Positions 7,054-16,419 are shown, counted from the first letter of the stretch. The stretch is DNA of 64,000 nucleotides from Deltaproteobacteria bacterium (GCA_015233135.1 JADFYH010000009.1:1-64000), one strand, 5' to 3'. A program made the numbers and translations. The notes: generated from the sequence alone by a model not told the origin.

Positions 7054-9504
7054 GTGAACACTCTCCCTATCGACAATCTCCTCCCGGAAATCTTAAAAAA
7101 AATACAGCACCACCAAAGCCTTGTTATCCAAGCTTCTCCCGGTTCCGGAAAAACAACCCGCATCCCTCCAGCACTCCTGCACTCTAAGATCCTCCAGGAA
7201 AATCAAGAAGTGTGGGTCTTGGTTCCGCGCCGACTGGCTGCAAAATTTGCAGCGCTGCGTGTGGCCCAGGAATTGGGAGAAGAAGTCGGAGAACAGGTGG
7301 GCTATCATTTTCGTTTCGAAAAAAGAATAGGCCCCAAAACACGGCTCAAGTTTTTTACCGAAGGCATGCTGCTGCGTTTGCTGGCAGAAGATCCCCTGGC
7401 CTTCAAGGCAGGAATCATTATTTTAGACGAATTTCACGAGCGTCATCTCCACACCGATTTGGCGCTTTCTTATTTGGTGCATCTCCAAAAAACAAAAAGA
7501 CCCGATCTGAAATTATTAATCCTGTCGGCAACACTCGACGAAAAACCACTCCTTTCTTTTCTTCCAAACTCATACTCTCTCAGGCTAGAAACCGCGCTCT
7601 ATGAGACTCGGCTGACTTATCTCAGTAAAACTTCAGACGAGCCTTTAGATAAATTAATTAAAAAAGCCGTGTTAGAAGCCCTGAAGATTGAACAAGGAAA
7701 AGACCTTTTAGTTTTCTTGCCCGGTATGAGTGAAATTCGAAAATGCCAGGAAATTTTAGAGCGCGAAGTAAAATCAGAGCCTCTCGATATTCTTCCCCTG
7801 CACGGCGATCTTGCCAAAGAAACGCAGGCGCTTATTTTTGAACCGGGTAAAAGACGTAAAATCATTTTATCTACCAACATCGCTGAAAGTTCTCTCACTT
7901 TAGAAAATGTGAATATCGTGATCGACAGTGGCCTCAGGCGTGAGGCCTCTTTTTCCTGGTGGACAGGACTAGCGCAACTTCAAACTAAAAATATCAGTCA
8001 GGCCTCCGCCATTCAACGCTGCGGCCGCTCGAGTAGGACCTCAGCGGGTTATTGTTTCAGGCTCTATACCTTAGGGCAATTTCAAGCCTGGCCTGCCTAC
8101 GATACGGCTGAAATAGAAAAGACAGATCTTTCGCAAAGTATTTTAGAACTTAAAAATTTGGGCCTCCAAAATTTGCATGAACATTTCTGGTTTAAATCCC
8201 CTCCAGCCGTGGCCCTTCAGCATGCGACAGAACTTCTTTTTTATCTGGGAGCCCTGAGTGAAAATAATATTTCCAGTGCCTTAACAAGCACAGGACGTCA
8301 GATGGCCAGAATTCCACTCTCTCCGCGCCTCAGCCGGCTGATGCTCACTGCGCAAGAAGAAGGAATCACAGAAAAAGCCGCCCTTATTGCGGCCAGCTTG
8401 AGTGAAGGTTTTTTAACAGACCTGGATATCTTTTCCATTTTTGAAAGGCGTCTGCCTGAAAATGTCGAAAAGGTGAAAACGAGGATTATCGAAAACGTAA
8501 AAATAAAGCCCGAAAAAAATCCAGGTCGGGGTAGAGCCTTCCAGAACACTCCACAGGACATTGCCAAACTTCGCCACTGCCTGCTCTCCGCTTTTCCAGA
8601 TCATGTCGCTCAAAAGCGAAAAACAAATTCCGAACCGGGTCAAAACATCGCCCTTAATTTCTGCAATGGAGGTTCGGCCTTGGCTCCACGGCATCTACTG
8701 ACCCAATCCCATGATTTTTTTATTGTACTCGAGGCTCAGGAAAATCGTGATCGGGTACAGGTAAAAAGCCTATGTGTTTTGGAAGAAGAAGATCTGCTCA
8801 GCCAGGAAACATGGCTGCACGAAAAAACGATTTTGACTTGGGATACGAAAAGCTTAGGCGTATCTCAAAAATCTGGCTTTTATTATGGGGATCTGATCCT
8901 CAATGAACAATGGGGAACCCCCAGCTCAATCCAGGAGGCCCAAAAAATCTTTCTCGAAAAGGTTTTTCAGCTCAGCAAGCCAGAGCAATCTTTGGATATC
9001 CACCAGTTTATTGAAAAGGCCTCCCGCTTTGAGGATAAAATTCAATTGGAGAACCTGTTGGGTCGTTTAGAGGTGTTTTTTGATAAAAAAATAAGTACTA
9101 TATCCTTCAAGGAGTTAGAAAATATTTTAGAAGGAGTTTATCAGCTAAAACAAGTCCAAGACCTTCCGTTTTCAAAACGTCTTATGCATTGGGTTAGCCC
9201 TCAGAAACAGCTCGAATTTGATCAAAAAGTGCCACTCTATTGGGAAAAAGATAGGAAAAAGAAGTTCAAGATCCATTATCGCCTGGGACAAGCACCCTAT
9301 TTAGAGGCCAGGCTGCAGGATTTTTGGGGAATTCAGGAGACTCCCAAAATCAAGCAGGGGGAAATAGCCCTTACCTTGCATTTACTGGCCCCCAACGGAC
9401 GTCCCCTTCAGGTCACCCAAGATTTGAAAAGTTTTTGGGAGAAGACCTATCCCGATTTAAAAAAACAACTTTCCAGACGTTACCCAAAACATCCTTGGCC
9501 TTGA
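7054..9504 (+). CDS. hrpB: ATP-dependent RNA helicase HrpB
   Basis: 816 residues with a GTG start. It is a DEAH-family helicase: Walker A ASPGSGKTT at 27-35, DEFHERH (motif II, about 125-131), SAT motif LILSATLDEK, the second RecA domain ending in QRCGRSSRTSAGYCFRLY (motif VI), then the helicase-associated region and a long HrpB-specific C-terminal part with TWDTKSLGV and LMHWVSPQ. Length and domain order match HrpB, a bacterial DEAH helicase whose physiological role is poorly defined. The gap before it (6954-7053) contains only a 25-codon frame without support. It stands alone as a transcription unit. Confidence 0.93.
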   Translation: MNTLPIDNLLPEILKKIQHHQSLVIQASPGSGKTTRIPPALLHSKILQENQEVWVLVPRRLAAKFAALRVAQELGEEVGEQVGYHFRFEKRIGPKTRLKFFTEGMLLRLLAEDPLAFKAGIIILDEFHERHLHTDLALSYLVHLQKTKRPDLKLLILSATLDEKPLLSFLPNSYSLRLETALYETRLTYLSKTSDEPLDKLIKKAVLEALKIEQGKDLLVFLPGMSEIRKCQEILEREVKSEPLDILPLHGDLAKETQALIFEPGKRRKIILSTNIAESSLTLENVNIVIDSGLRREASFSWWTGLAQLQTKNISQASAIQRCGRSSRTSAGYCFRLYTLGQFQAWPAYDTAEIEKTDLSQSILELKNLGLQNLHEHFWFKSPPAVALQHATELLFYLGALSENNISSALTSTGRQMARIPLSPRLSRLMLTAQEEGITEKAALIAASLSEGFLTDLDIFSIFERRLPENVEKVKTRIIENVKIKPEKNPGRGRAFQNTPQDIAKLRHCLLSAFPDHVAQKRKTNSEPGQNIALNFCNGGSALAPRHLLTQSHDFFIVLEAQENRDRVQVKSLCVLEEEDLLSQETWLHEKTILTWDTKSLGVSQKSGFYYGDLILNEQWGTPSSIQEAQKIFLEKVFQLSKPEQSLDIHQFIEKASRFEDKIQLENLLGRLEVFFDKKISTISFKELENILEGVYQLKQVQDLPFSKRLMHWVSPQKQLEFDQKVPLYWEKDRKKKFKIHYRLGQAPYLEARLQDFWGIQETPKIKQGEIALTLHLLAPNGRPLQVTQDLKSFWEKTYPDLKKQLSRRYPKHPWP

Positions 9505-9648
9505 TGATTCCTTGACAAAACAGTATTGGACAAGCAAGAGATGAGTCTATACAATGTAAGGAAGTGTTCGTTATTGATGTCGCAGTAGGATGACAAGACA
9601 TCCCGCCTAGAGATCGAACAAGCACTTAATTTAGAATAAGGAAAGACA

Positions 9649-10035
9649 ATGTCCAAAAAACTCTATGTGGGAAATCTCCCCTATGGAATGGGTGAAGATG
9701 CGCTACGCGATTTATTCGCAGCCTATCAACCCAGCTCTGTTTCACTCATCACCGATAAATTCAGCGGCAGATCCAAGGGATTTGCTTTTGTAGAAATCGA
9801 CAGTGATGAACAAGCCGATCAGGCGATCGAAGCCTTGAACGGTAAAGAAGTTGATGGCCGTGCATTAACGGTTAACGAAGCTCGTCCCATGGCACCCAAA
9901 GGCGAACGCCGTGGTGGATTCGGTGGTGGCGGCGGCGGTGGCCGTGGTGGATTTGGCGGCGGTGGTGGTGGCGGTGGCCGCGGTGGATTTGGTGGTGGTG
10001 GAAAACGTGACGGCGGTGGAAGAGATCGCTGGTAG
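9649..10035 (+). CDS. Glycine-rich RNA-recognition-motif protein
   Basis: 128 residues with an AAGGAAAGACA ribosome site. One RRM domain fills residues 1-80, with RNP2 LYVGNL (5-10) and RNP1 KGFAFVEI (43-50), so the aromatic residues that stack on RNA are present. The rest is an Arg/Gly tail of about 40 residues made of GGRGGFGGGG-type repeats. Such proteins occur in cyanobacteria, deltaproteobacteria and others and are often cold-induced RNA chaperones; that role here is inference. It has its own transcription unit ending in a strong terminator. The repeated GGTGGC codons make the tail prone to length change. Confidence 0.92.
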   Translation: MSKKLYVGNLPYGMGEDALRDLFAAYQPSSVSLITDKFSGRSKGFAFVEIDSDEQADQAIEALNGKEVDGRALTVNEARPMAPKGERRGGFGGGGGGGRGGFGGGGGGGGRGGFGGGGKRDGGGRDRW

Positions 10036-10065
10036 TTTAAAACTAAAAATAAAATCCTAAAAATC

Positions 10066-10100
10066 AAAAGCCCCTCGATCATATCGAGGGGCTTTTTTTT
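10066..10100 (+). terminator. Bidirectional intrinsic terminator
   Basis: GCCCCTCGAT (10070-10079) pairs perfectly with ATCGAGGGGC (10083-10092) around a CAT loop and is followed by eight T residues. An A-run precedes the stem, so it can serve the RRM gene on the plus strand and the hydrolase gene on the minus strand, whose stop codon overlaps it. Confidence 0.9.
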
Positions 10101-10974
10101 ATTCCTTCAAAAACTCTTGTATCAGCTCTGCCAATTTCTCTGGCTGCTCATGATGCATCATGTGGCTGCAATTATTTAAAGTAACTCTCTCAGAGGTTTT
10201 TGGAAATTGGTCCAACCTTTCCTCGAGTGCCTTTGCAAAATCAGCAGATTTCATCCATAAATTGGCCTCCGTCTGATCTCCCGTCACCAAAAGACATTTG
10301 GCCTGAATATTATTCCAGAACGCGTATAAAATTTCCCGATTAAAAAGATAAGGCTCGGCTAATTTGTGCAAAGGGTCCGCCGACATTTTATAGCCCCCGG
10401 CTACCCTCCTCACTAAATGCCTGGCCAAAAAAAGGGATTTTTCTTTGCTTAAACGAGGGTTGTTTTTTTGCAAGCGAACAGCAAAGTCGGCATGAGTTTT
10501 AAAAACTCGAAATTGGGGATGAGCAGAAAGAGAAGTTAACCACTCCTGAAGTTTTTGAGGGCCTAATTCCGGTGGATTTGCTCGGAAGGTAAAACCTTCC
10601 AAATTAATAAAACGCTTAACCCGATTTGGAAAGGCACCCGCAAAGATAGAAGCAACAGCCCCTCCAAATGAATGACCCAACAGGTTCAACGGCTTTTTTG
10701 GGGAATAAGTGTCGAATAAGGCCTTAAGATCGGCCACATACTCATAAAAAAAATAACCGAGTTTATTCTTACTCCAGTCACTTTTTCCGTAGCCCCTGAA
10801 ATCGAGACCAATACAGTGAAAATCTTTTTTCAAGTGCTCGCACAAAAAATGAAAACTCACGGCACTGTCAAGCCAACCATGAAAAAGAAATAATCTGGGT
10901 TTTCGGGGAGAACCCCAAAAATAGACCTGTTGCCGCACACCATTGAGCAAAATTTTTTGGGTTTTAAAAGTCAC
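10099..10974 (-). CDS. Alpha/beta-hydrolase
   Basis: 291 residues with a GTG start that overlaps the preceding gene's stop (GTGA). The fold is clear: oxyanion region LFLFHGWLDS (28-37), GLDFRGYGKSD (56-66), nucleophile elbow LLGHSFGGA with Ser102, and a C-terminal NCSHMMHHEQP containing the catalytic His. The acid is probably the Asp of VTGDQTEANLW. It resembles epoxide-hydrolase/haloperoxidase-type esterases with a helical cap at about 140-200. The substrate cannot be predicted. The overlap indicates co-transcription with the rod-like gene. Confidence 0.87.
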   Translation of the reverse strand: MTFKTQKILLNGVRQQVYFWGSPRKPRLFLFHGWLDSAVSFHFLCEHLKKDFHCIGLDFRGYGKSDWSKNKLGYFFYEYVADLKALFDTYSPKKPLNLLGHSFGGAVASIFAGAFPNRVKRFINLEGFTFRANPPELGPQKLQEWLTSLSAHPQFRVFKTHADFAVRLQKNNPRLSKEKSLFLARHLVRRVAGGYKMSADPLHKLAEPYLFNREILYAFWNNIQAKCLLVTGDQTEANLWMKSADFAKALEERLDQFPKTSERVTLNNCSHMMHHEQPEKLAELIQEFLKE

Positions 10975-11300
10975 GCGGGGAAAGATACTTGTTTTTTAGG
11001 TTTATCGATCTCTCTATTCACCACATCCATCATATCCTGAACAACCTGATAAACCCTGGCACTAGCTTTACTGGACACCATCGCAATGGTCTGCTCGGAA
11101 AACTCCTTGGCATAATCGATGGGGGCGGACACTGTATACACCTTGCTTTCTACTCCGCCTGTTTCCAGAGCTTGCTGAAACACTCTTTTTTGCACGGAGT
11201 CTTCTACAGACGCACGGGCAATATTATCCGCGGAAACCTCCAAACGCTTTGAAGCGGCATTTATTCCAGAAAGAGAAGAAGAGAGGGCATCGATTAACAT
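10971..11300 (-). CDS. Miniature flagellar rod/hook-family protein
   Basis: 109 residues. The N-terminus, LSSSLSGINAASKRLEVSADNIARAS, matches the flagellar basal-body rod signature in which a hydrophobic helix leads to NIANA. The C-terminus, EQTIAMVSSKASARVYQVVQDMMDVVN, matches the terminal helix of FlgB/FlgC/FlgG-type proteins. FlgC is about 135 residues, so the central domain is reduced to some 35 residues. No other flagellar gene is present in the window, and it is co-transcribed with a hydrolase. It may be a cryptic rod protein, a remnant, or a component of a flagellum-like export apparatus. Confidence 0.65.
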   Translation of the reverse strand: MLIDALSSSLSGINAASKRLEVSADNIARASVEDSVQKRVFQQALETGGVESKVYTVSAPIDYAKEFSEQTIAMVSSKASARVYQVVQDMMDVVNREIDKPKKQVSFPA

Positions 11301-11368
11301 GAGCTCTATTCTAGACCCTAAAACCAGAATCTACAAGCAGGAGATGGCCCCTGTTAAAGGAACTTGGT

Positions 11369-11953
11369 TTAGGAAAACTCTGAATATTCGAGTAAGGTTT
11401 TGTCTAAAAAAACAAGACATTCTTTCCCCTGAATGATTTGGTCGCCCACTCGTAATGCCGGCAATTCATGGATACCCAACTGCAAGGCCCGCAGAGAGTG
11501 GTGCTTCAACAGTTCTTTGGCTTCCAGCATAAAGGCCTTTTCCCAAAGCTCTTCTGCGTTAATGCCCAAAGAAAGCACTATCATCTTCAGATGATCTTCA
11601 TTTTCCAGGTTAAGTCCCTTGCCCCAGGCGGATTCGATGAGGGTATCTTCCAGAATCTGTCGTTCACTCTCGTTTTCCAAGGCCACACAAAGTCTCTGGG
11701 CAAGTACAGTATTAAAAGGAAATTTGGTGGGAACCACAAAAGGATAAGGCTCTTTTTTCATCTCATCGATTTCTTGCATCAGATGTTCATAAGAGACACA
11801 TCCTGTACCTTCGGGAGAAAAGCTATGTAGAATAAAGATGGACACAGGAACAAATTGGACACTGAGACCCAGCTTTTTAAGAAGCTGGATTCGCTTAAAG
11901 GCCAAGTAAACCCAAGGAGAGAGCGGATCAAAATAAAACTGCATTCCCTGCAT
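11369..11953 (-). CDS. DsbA-family/HCCA-isomerase-like thioredoxin-fold protein
   Basis: 194 residues. The start of the domain, QFYFDPLSPWVYLAFKRI, is the signature of the 2-hydroxychromene-2-carboxylate isomerase / kappa-GST / FrnE branch of the DsbA superfamily, with Ser in place of the CxxC pair. The C-terminal GIHELPALRVGDQIIQGKE contains the cis-Pro loop and final strand. In this branch the Ser activates glutathione or acts in oxidoreduction of small molecules. No signal peptide is visible, so it is cytoplasmic. Its role is unknown. Confidence 0.78.
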   Translation of the reverse strand: MQGMQFYFDPLSPWVYLAFKRIQLLKKLGLSVQFVPVSIFILHSFSPEGTGCVSYEHLMQEIDEMKKEPYPFVVPTKFPFNTVLAQRLCVALENESERQILEDTLIESAWGKGLNLENEDHLKMIVLSLGINAEELWEKAFMLEAKELLKHHSLRALQLGIHELPALRVGDQIIQGKECLVFLDKTLLEYSEFS

Positions 11954-12021
11954 GAAAAACCTTTCATTTTTTTGGTTACAAAATGCTGTACGGTCTAAAA
12001 GAGTAAAACTTTAATTAAAAC

Positions 12022-12050
12022 TTGATGGCCTGCACAAGCTTTGTCATAAA
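12022..12050 (+). promoter_or_regulatory. Possible promoter of the leucine-degradation operon
   Basis: TTGATG (12022-12027) and CATAAA (12045-12050) are 17 bases apart, each matching four of six consensus positions. The start codon at 12057 lies 7 bases after the -10 box, and no Shine-Dalgarno sequence precedes it, so the transcript may be leaderless. Confidence 0.35.
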
Positions 12051-12056
12051 ACGTCT

Positions 12057-13670
12057 ATGTCAGAAATCTTTGAATCCAAAATCAGTGTCCAAGATAACGA
12101 GTTTAAAGCAAATGCACAATATTTGAAACAGCTAGTTCAGGAATTTAAGCAAAAAGTGTCTCAAATAAAGTTGGGAGGCGGTGCAAGCTCTGTCGAACGC
12201 CACCACAAACGAGGAAAATTACTTCCTCGTGAACGCATTGAAAAAGTGCTGGATAAGGCCTCTCCTTTCCTGGAGTTTTCTAGCCTGGCGGCTAATGGCC
12301 TTTACAACGACGATGCCCCGGCTGCGGGAATGGTCACCGGCATCGGCCTTGTTCAAGGGCGTGAGATTTTATTTGTCGCCAACGATGCCACGGTTAAAGG
12401 AGGAACCTATTATCCTCTCACCGTCAAAAAGCATCTGCGTGCCCAGGAGATTGCCCTGGAAAATCATCTCCCCTGCGTTTATTTGGTAGATTCCGGCGGA
12501 GCCTTTTTACCTCTTCAGTCCGAGGTCTTTCCCGATAAAGAACATTTTGGTCGCATCTTTTATAATCAGGCACGCATGTCTGCGGCGGGCATTCCTCAAA
12601 TTGCCGTGGTGCTAGGTTCTTGCACTGCAGGGGGCGCGTATGTCCCCGCGATGAGCGATGAGACCATCATCGTGAAAGGCAATGGCAGCATCTTTTTAGG
12701 AGGGCCCCCTTTAGTAAAAGCCGCCACCGGTGAAGAAGTGAGCGCGGAAGACTTAGGCGGCGCTCAGGTGCATTGTACCAAATCGGGCGTCACCGATCAT
12801 TTTGCAGAAGATGAAGAACATGCCCTGGAAATTACCCGTGAGATTTTATTTCATCTCAACCGCCCTGCTAAAACAGAACTGGACTGGAAAACACCGGAAG
12901 AGCCTTTGTATCCTGCAGAAGAAATCTATGGAATCCTGCAGCGCGACATCCGCAAGCCTTATGATGTGCGAGAAATTATCGCGAGGTTAGTGGACGGTTC
13001 TCGTCTTCACGAATTTAAAAAGAATTATGGAACCACTCTGGTGTGTGGATTTGCGCATATTCTGGGATTCCCTGTCGGCATCATCGCCAACAACGGCGTG
13101 CTTTTTTCGGAGTCGGCTCAAAAGGCCGCCCATTTTATCGAGTTGTGCGACAAACGAAAAATTCCCCTCCTCTTTCTACAAAACATCACCGGATTCATGG
13201 TAGGCAGACAATACGAAAACGGGGGCATCGCGAAGGATGGGGCCAAGATGGTAATGGCCGTCTCCAACGCAAGAGTTCCCAAATTTACGGTGATTATTGG
13301 TGGTTCTTACGGAGCAGGAAACTACGGCATGTGCGGACGCGCTTACGGGCCAAGACAATTGTGGATGTGGCCCAATGCAAAAATTAGTGTAATGGGCGGC
13401 GAACAGGCCTCCAATGTGCTTTTGACGGTGAAGCAAGATCAGTTGAAAGCCGAAGGCAAAGCTCAAATGAGCGAAGAAGAGGCCCAAAAATTTAAAGCCC
13501 CTACTTTGGAAAAATACGAAACAGAAGCCTCGGCCTATTTTTCTACGGCGCGAATTTGGGATGATGGAATTATTGATCCGGTAGACACGCGAAAGGTCAT
13601 TGCGATGGGGATTTCATCCGCCCTGAATGCACCTTTTGCAAAGCAAAATTTTGGAATATTTAGGATGTAA
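12057..13670 (+). CDS. mccB: Methylcrotonyl-CoA carboxylase, carboxyltransferase (beta) subunit
   Basis: 537 residues, the usual length. Strong matches to MCC beta: [87 protein letters not shown], and the second crotonase half with [12 protein letters not shown] and [19 protein letters not shown]. The enzyme transfers the carboxyl group from biotin to 3-methylcrotonyl-CoA in leucine breakdown. It heads an operon with a methylglutaconyl-CoA hydratase and the biotin carboxylase and carrier subunits. Geranyl-CoA carboxylase is the nearest alternative; the operon context favours MCC. Confidence 0.93.
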   Translation: MSEIFESKISVQDNEFKANAQYLKQLVQEFKQKVSQIKLGGGASSVERHHKRGKLLPRERIEKVLDKASPFLEFSSLAANGLYNDDAPAAGMVTGIGLVQGREILFVANDATVKGGTYYPLTVKKHLRAQEIALENHLPCVYLVDSGGAFLPLQSEVFPDKEHFGRIFYNQARMSAAGIPQIAVVLGSCTAGGAYVPAMSDETIIVKGNGSIFLGGPPLVKAATGEEVSAEDLGGAQVHCTKSGVTDHFAEDEEHALEITREILFHLNRPAKTELDWKTPEEPLYPAEEIYGILQRDIRKPYDVREIIARLVDGSRLHEFKKNYGTTLVCGFAHILGFPVGIIANNGVLFSESAQKAAHFIELCDKRKIPLLFLQNITGFMVGRQYENGGIAKDGAKMVMAVSNARVPKFTVIIGGSYGAGNYGMCGRAYGPRQLWMWPNAKISVMGGEQASNVLLTVKQDQLKAEGKAQMSEEEAQKFKAPTLEKYETEASAYFSTARIWDDGIIDPVDTRKVIAMGISSALNAPFAKQNFGIFRM

Positions 13671-13674
13671 AATT

Positions 13675-14460
13675 ATGACTCCCTACAAAACCCTACTCTT
13701 CGAAATTAAAAATCAAGTCGCCACAGTCACCCTCAATCGACCCGAATTACACAATGCCTTCAACGAAGAACTTATTTTGGAACTGACCCAAGCCTTTCAA
13801 GATATTGCCCAGAATTCCGAAGTGCGTGTGGCACTCCTCACGGGGGCAGGGGCTTCCTTCTCGGCAGGGGGGGATTTAAACTGGATGAAGCGCTCTGCCG
13901 CCGCAACGCGCGAAGAAAATATTCAAGAAGCAAAAAAATTGCATCGCATGCTTACCAGCATTGCCCAATGCCCCAAACCGGTGTTGGCAAAAGTGAATGG
14001 CACTGCAATGGGCGGGGGCGTTGGATTGACGTCAGCAGTCGATATCGCCTTCGCCTATAAAAATGCACTCTTTGCTCTAAGCGAAGTAAGACTTGGACTT
14101 GCCGCTGCAGTAATTTCTCCTTTTGTCATTCGTAAAATAGGTGCTGCAAAATTTAGAGAGTTGGCGCTCACAGCGGAACGCTTTTCTGCCGGGCAAGCCC
14201 GTGAAATAGGCCTTGTACAACAATCTGGTGACCCTGAACAAATCGATGAACTCATTGAAGTAAAAATCGCCGCCATTAAAGCGGGTGGCCCTGAAGCCTT
14301 GGCCGCCACAAAAAAATTGATTGATGAAGTACAATTTTTATCTTTGGACCAAGCTCAGGAAATCACCCCTGTCTATCTCGCAGAGAGACGGGCCAGCAAA
14401 GAAGGCCAGGAAGGTATTGCTGCGTTTTTGGAGAAGAGAAAACCGAATTGGGTATCATAA
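13675..14460 (+). CDS. liuC: Enoyl-CoA hydratase, probably methylglutaconyl-CoA hydratase
   Basis: 261 residues from the ATG at 13675, with AGGATG upstream and 4 bases after the mccB stop. Crotonase motifs: VTLNRPELHNAFN, the oxyanion-hole GASFSAGGDLNWMKRSA, and KVNGTAMGGGVGLTSAVD with the second oxyanion Gly. The GGDLNWMKR form is typical of methylglutaconyl-CoA hydratases, and placement between mccB and mccA fits that step of leucine degradation. Its TAA stop lies within the conserved end of a dispersed repeat element. Confidence 0.87.
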   Translation: MTPYKTLLFEIKNQVATVTLNRPELHNAFNEELILELTQAFQDIAQNSEVRVALLTGAGASFSAGGDLNWMKRSAAATREENIQEAKKLHRMLTSIAQCPKPVLAKVNGTAMGGGVGLTSAVDIAFAYKNALFALSEVRLGLAAAVISPFVIRKIGAAKFRELALTAERFSAGQAREIGLVQQSGDPEQIDELIEVKIAAIKAGGPEALAATKKLIDEVQFLSLDQAQEITPVYLAERRASKEGQEGIAAFLEKRKPNWVS

Positions 14461-14526
14461 CGCCCCCTACCCCCCTCTTATCTTAAGAGGGGGAACTTAC
14501 ACTCCCTCTCTTAGGGTAAGAGAGGG
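14457..14526. repeat. Palindromic repeat, type A, half element plus a second hairpin
   Basis: Two perfect 10-bp hairpins: CCCCCTCTTA/TAAGAGGGGG (14471-14480 with 14484-14493) and CCCTCTCTTA/TAAGAGAGGG (14504-14513 with 14517-14526), each with a 3-base loop. The left part, CATAACGCCCCCTACCC, matches in inverse orientation one end of the elements at 32774 and 54276. The element supplies the stop codon of the hydratase gene and occupies the whole gap before mccA. Confidence 0.85.
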
Positions 14527-14548
14527 TCGGGGTGAGTTACGAATATAT

Positions 14549-16036
14549 ATGTTCAAAAAAATCCTTATCGCCAACCGCTCTGAAATTGCCCGCCGAATTA
14601 TTGCTGCCGCAAAAGAAATGGACATACAAACGGTGGCGATTTATTCAGACCCTGATGCCCAAGCAATTTTTGTGCGGGAAGCCGATGAGGCTTATCCTCT
14701 CAATGGCATTGAAGCGAAAGAAACCTATTTGGATGTAGAAAAAGTTTTGGCCATCGCCAAAACAGCAGGAGTGGATGCTATTCATCCGGGTTATGGTTTT
14801 TTATCGGAGAATGCCGACTTTGCTAGCTCTTGCGCTCAGGCTCAGATCAAATTTATTGGGCCTTCCCCGGAAGTCATCAAAAAACTGGGTTCCAAAACTG
14901 CCTCAAAAGAAATTGCAAAAATAGCAAAGGTCCCCTCTGTGCCAGGGATGCAGACTTTTGATGAAAAGAATATTAAGGAAATCGAAAGTAAAGTGGGTTT
15001 TCCTCTGCTCATCAAAGCGGCCGCTGGGGGCGGTGGCAAAGGAATGCGTATCGTTACAAAAGGTGAAGAATTCACGGAAGCCCTCCAAGCCGCTAAACGC
15101 GAAGGCTTGGCATTTTTTAAAGACGATACGGTTTTTATTGAGCGTTACATCGAAAATCCAAAACACATCGAAGTCCAACTCTTGGGCGATGAACACGGTA
15201 ATCTCATTCATTTATTCGAACGCGAATGTTCCGTGCAGCGCCGTCATCAAAAGATGATCGAAGAATCGCCCTCCCCTTCCCTCAACCCGAAACTTCGTCA
15301 GAAAATTTGTGAAGCGGCCATCAAAATTGCCAAGGCCGCCCACTACTCTTCTGCGGGAACGGCCGAGTTTTTGCTGGATCACCAAGGAAACTTTTATTTT
15401 TTAGAAGTCAACACACGCCTGCAGGTGGAACATCCCATCACCGAAGCGGTGACCGGAATCGATTTGGTAAAAGCTCAAATTCGAATTGCAGCAGGCGAAA
15501 AGCTTTGGCTGAAACAAAAAGATATTGTTCAACGGGGTCATGCCATTGAATGTCGCTTGTACGCGGAAGATCCCGAAAATAATTTTTTACCCTCGGATGG
15601 AAAAGTGGGCCTCCTCTTTGAACCGTCACGCCCGGGAATACGCATCGATTCTGCGCTGGAGCAGGGACAAGACATACTCCCCTATTATGATCCCATGTTG
15701 GCCAAGTTGATTACCTGGGGGGCAGATCGCCCTGAAGCCTTGATCAAAACCAGCAAGATGCTGGCGGACTTTATATTGCTAGGCACCCGGCACAATTTGG
15801 ATTTTCTAGGCTATACCCTTGCTCATCCCGATTTCATCGATGGGACTTATCACACGCACAGTGTAGCCAAGTGGATAGATCCCTATTTAAGCTTACGAAA
15901 AGAAGAAGCTCAAAGACTGGAAGGCCTGGCAGATTTATTGGCAAAGACAAAAACGAATACTGCACAACAGCCGACTAAAAGTTTTGCTGGAAATAATTTC
16001 ACTCTCAAAGAGCTTGAGAATTTTAGGAATGTTTAA
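14549..16036 (+). CDS. mccA: Biotin carboxylase subunit of methylcrotonyl-CoA carboxylase
   Basis: 495 residues from the ATG at 14549 (MFKKILIANRSEIARRI); upstream in-frame codons read through the repeat and are rejected. ATP-grasp biotin carboxylase features are complete: HPGYGFLSENADFA, the AAAGGGGKGMRIV glycine loop, ERYIENPKHIEVQLLGD, ECSVQRRHQKMIEESPSP, FLEVNTRLQVEHPITE, and ALEQGQDILPYYDPMLAKLI. It charges biotin using ATP and bicarbonate. MCC alpha is normally one chain of about 650 residues that also carries the biotin domain; here that domain is a separate overlapping gene. Confidence 0.9.
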   Translation: MFKKILIANRSEIARRIIAAAKEMDIQTVAIYSDPDAQAIFVREADEAYPLNGIEAKETYLDVEKVLAIAKTAGVDAIHPGYGFLSENADFASSCAQAQIKFIGPSPEVIKKLGSKTASKEIAKIAKVPSVPGMQTFDEKNIKEIESKVGFPLLIKAAAGGGGKGMRIVTKGEEFTEALQAAKREGLAFFKDDTVFIERYIENPKHIEVQLLGDEHGNLIHLFERECSVQRRHQKMIEESPSPSLNPKLRQKICEAAIKIAKAAHYSSAGTAEFLLDHQGNFYFLEVNTRLQVEHPITEAVTGIDLVKAQIRIAAGEKLWLKQKDIVQRGHAIECRLYAEDPENNFLPSDGKVGLLFEPSRPGIRIDSALEQGQDILPYYDPMLAKLITWGADRPEALIKTSKMLADFILLGTRHNLDFLGYTLAHPDFIDGTYHTHSVAKWIDPYLSLRKEEAQRLEGLADLLAKTKTNTAQQPTKSFAGNNFTLKELENFRNV

Positions 16037-16419
16037 TGAAACTTCTCAAAACACAAAATAATTCTTTCACTGCTCAATCCGATCAAGAAACTCTTGAAGG
16101 AAAATATTTCATTTCCAAAGATTTCGTCGACGTGCATCTCCCTTCTGGAACTTATCGACTTCCCCTTTCAAACACCAGATCGCGCCAACGCGCAGGGATG
16201 GCCCAATCCGGAAGCCTAAATGCGCCGATGCCTGGCAAAATACTGAAAGTGTTGGCTCAGCCAGGAGATGCAGTAAAATCGGGAGAAACTTTGCTGATTT
16301 TAGAGGCCATGAAAATGGAGCACAAGATTTGTAGCCCCAAAGAAGGCTTGGTCAAAAAAATTTATTTCAACGAAGGAGAACGTGTCACTCAAGGGGACAT
16401 TTTGTGTGAGCTAGAATAA
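16036..16419 (+). CDS. Biotin carboxyl carrier subunit
   Basis: 127 residues. The start shares a base with the mccA stop (TAATG), indicating coupled translation. The C-terminal 70 residues are a biotinyl domain, NAPMPGKILKVLAQPGD, with the biotinylated Lys93 in EAMKMEH. The first 55 residues look like the end of the BT linker domain that joins the carboxylase and carrier parts in fused MCC alpha. It carries carboxybiotin between the mccA and mccB products. Confidence 0.9.
   Translation: MKLLKTQNNSFTAQSDQETLEGKYFISKDFVDVHLPSGTYRLPLSNTRSRQRAGMAQSGSLNAPMPGKILKVLAQPGDAVKSGETLLILEAMKMEHKICSPKEGLVKKIYFNEGERVTQGDILCELE

Noticed and set aside
9819-10082. Minus-strand frame with poly-proline on the RRM gene
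   Set aside because: It is the antisense shadow of the Gly-rich repeat codons.
14321-14548. N-terminal extension of the biotin carboxylase
   Set aside because: It reads through the hydratase gene and the repeat; the conserved start MFKKILIANR is at 14549.
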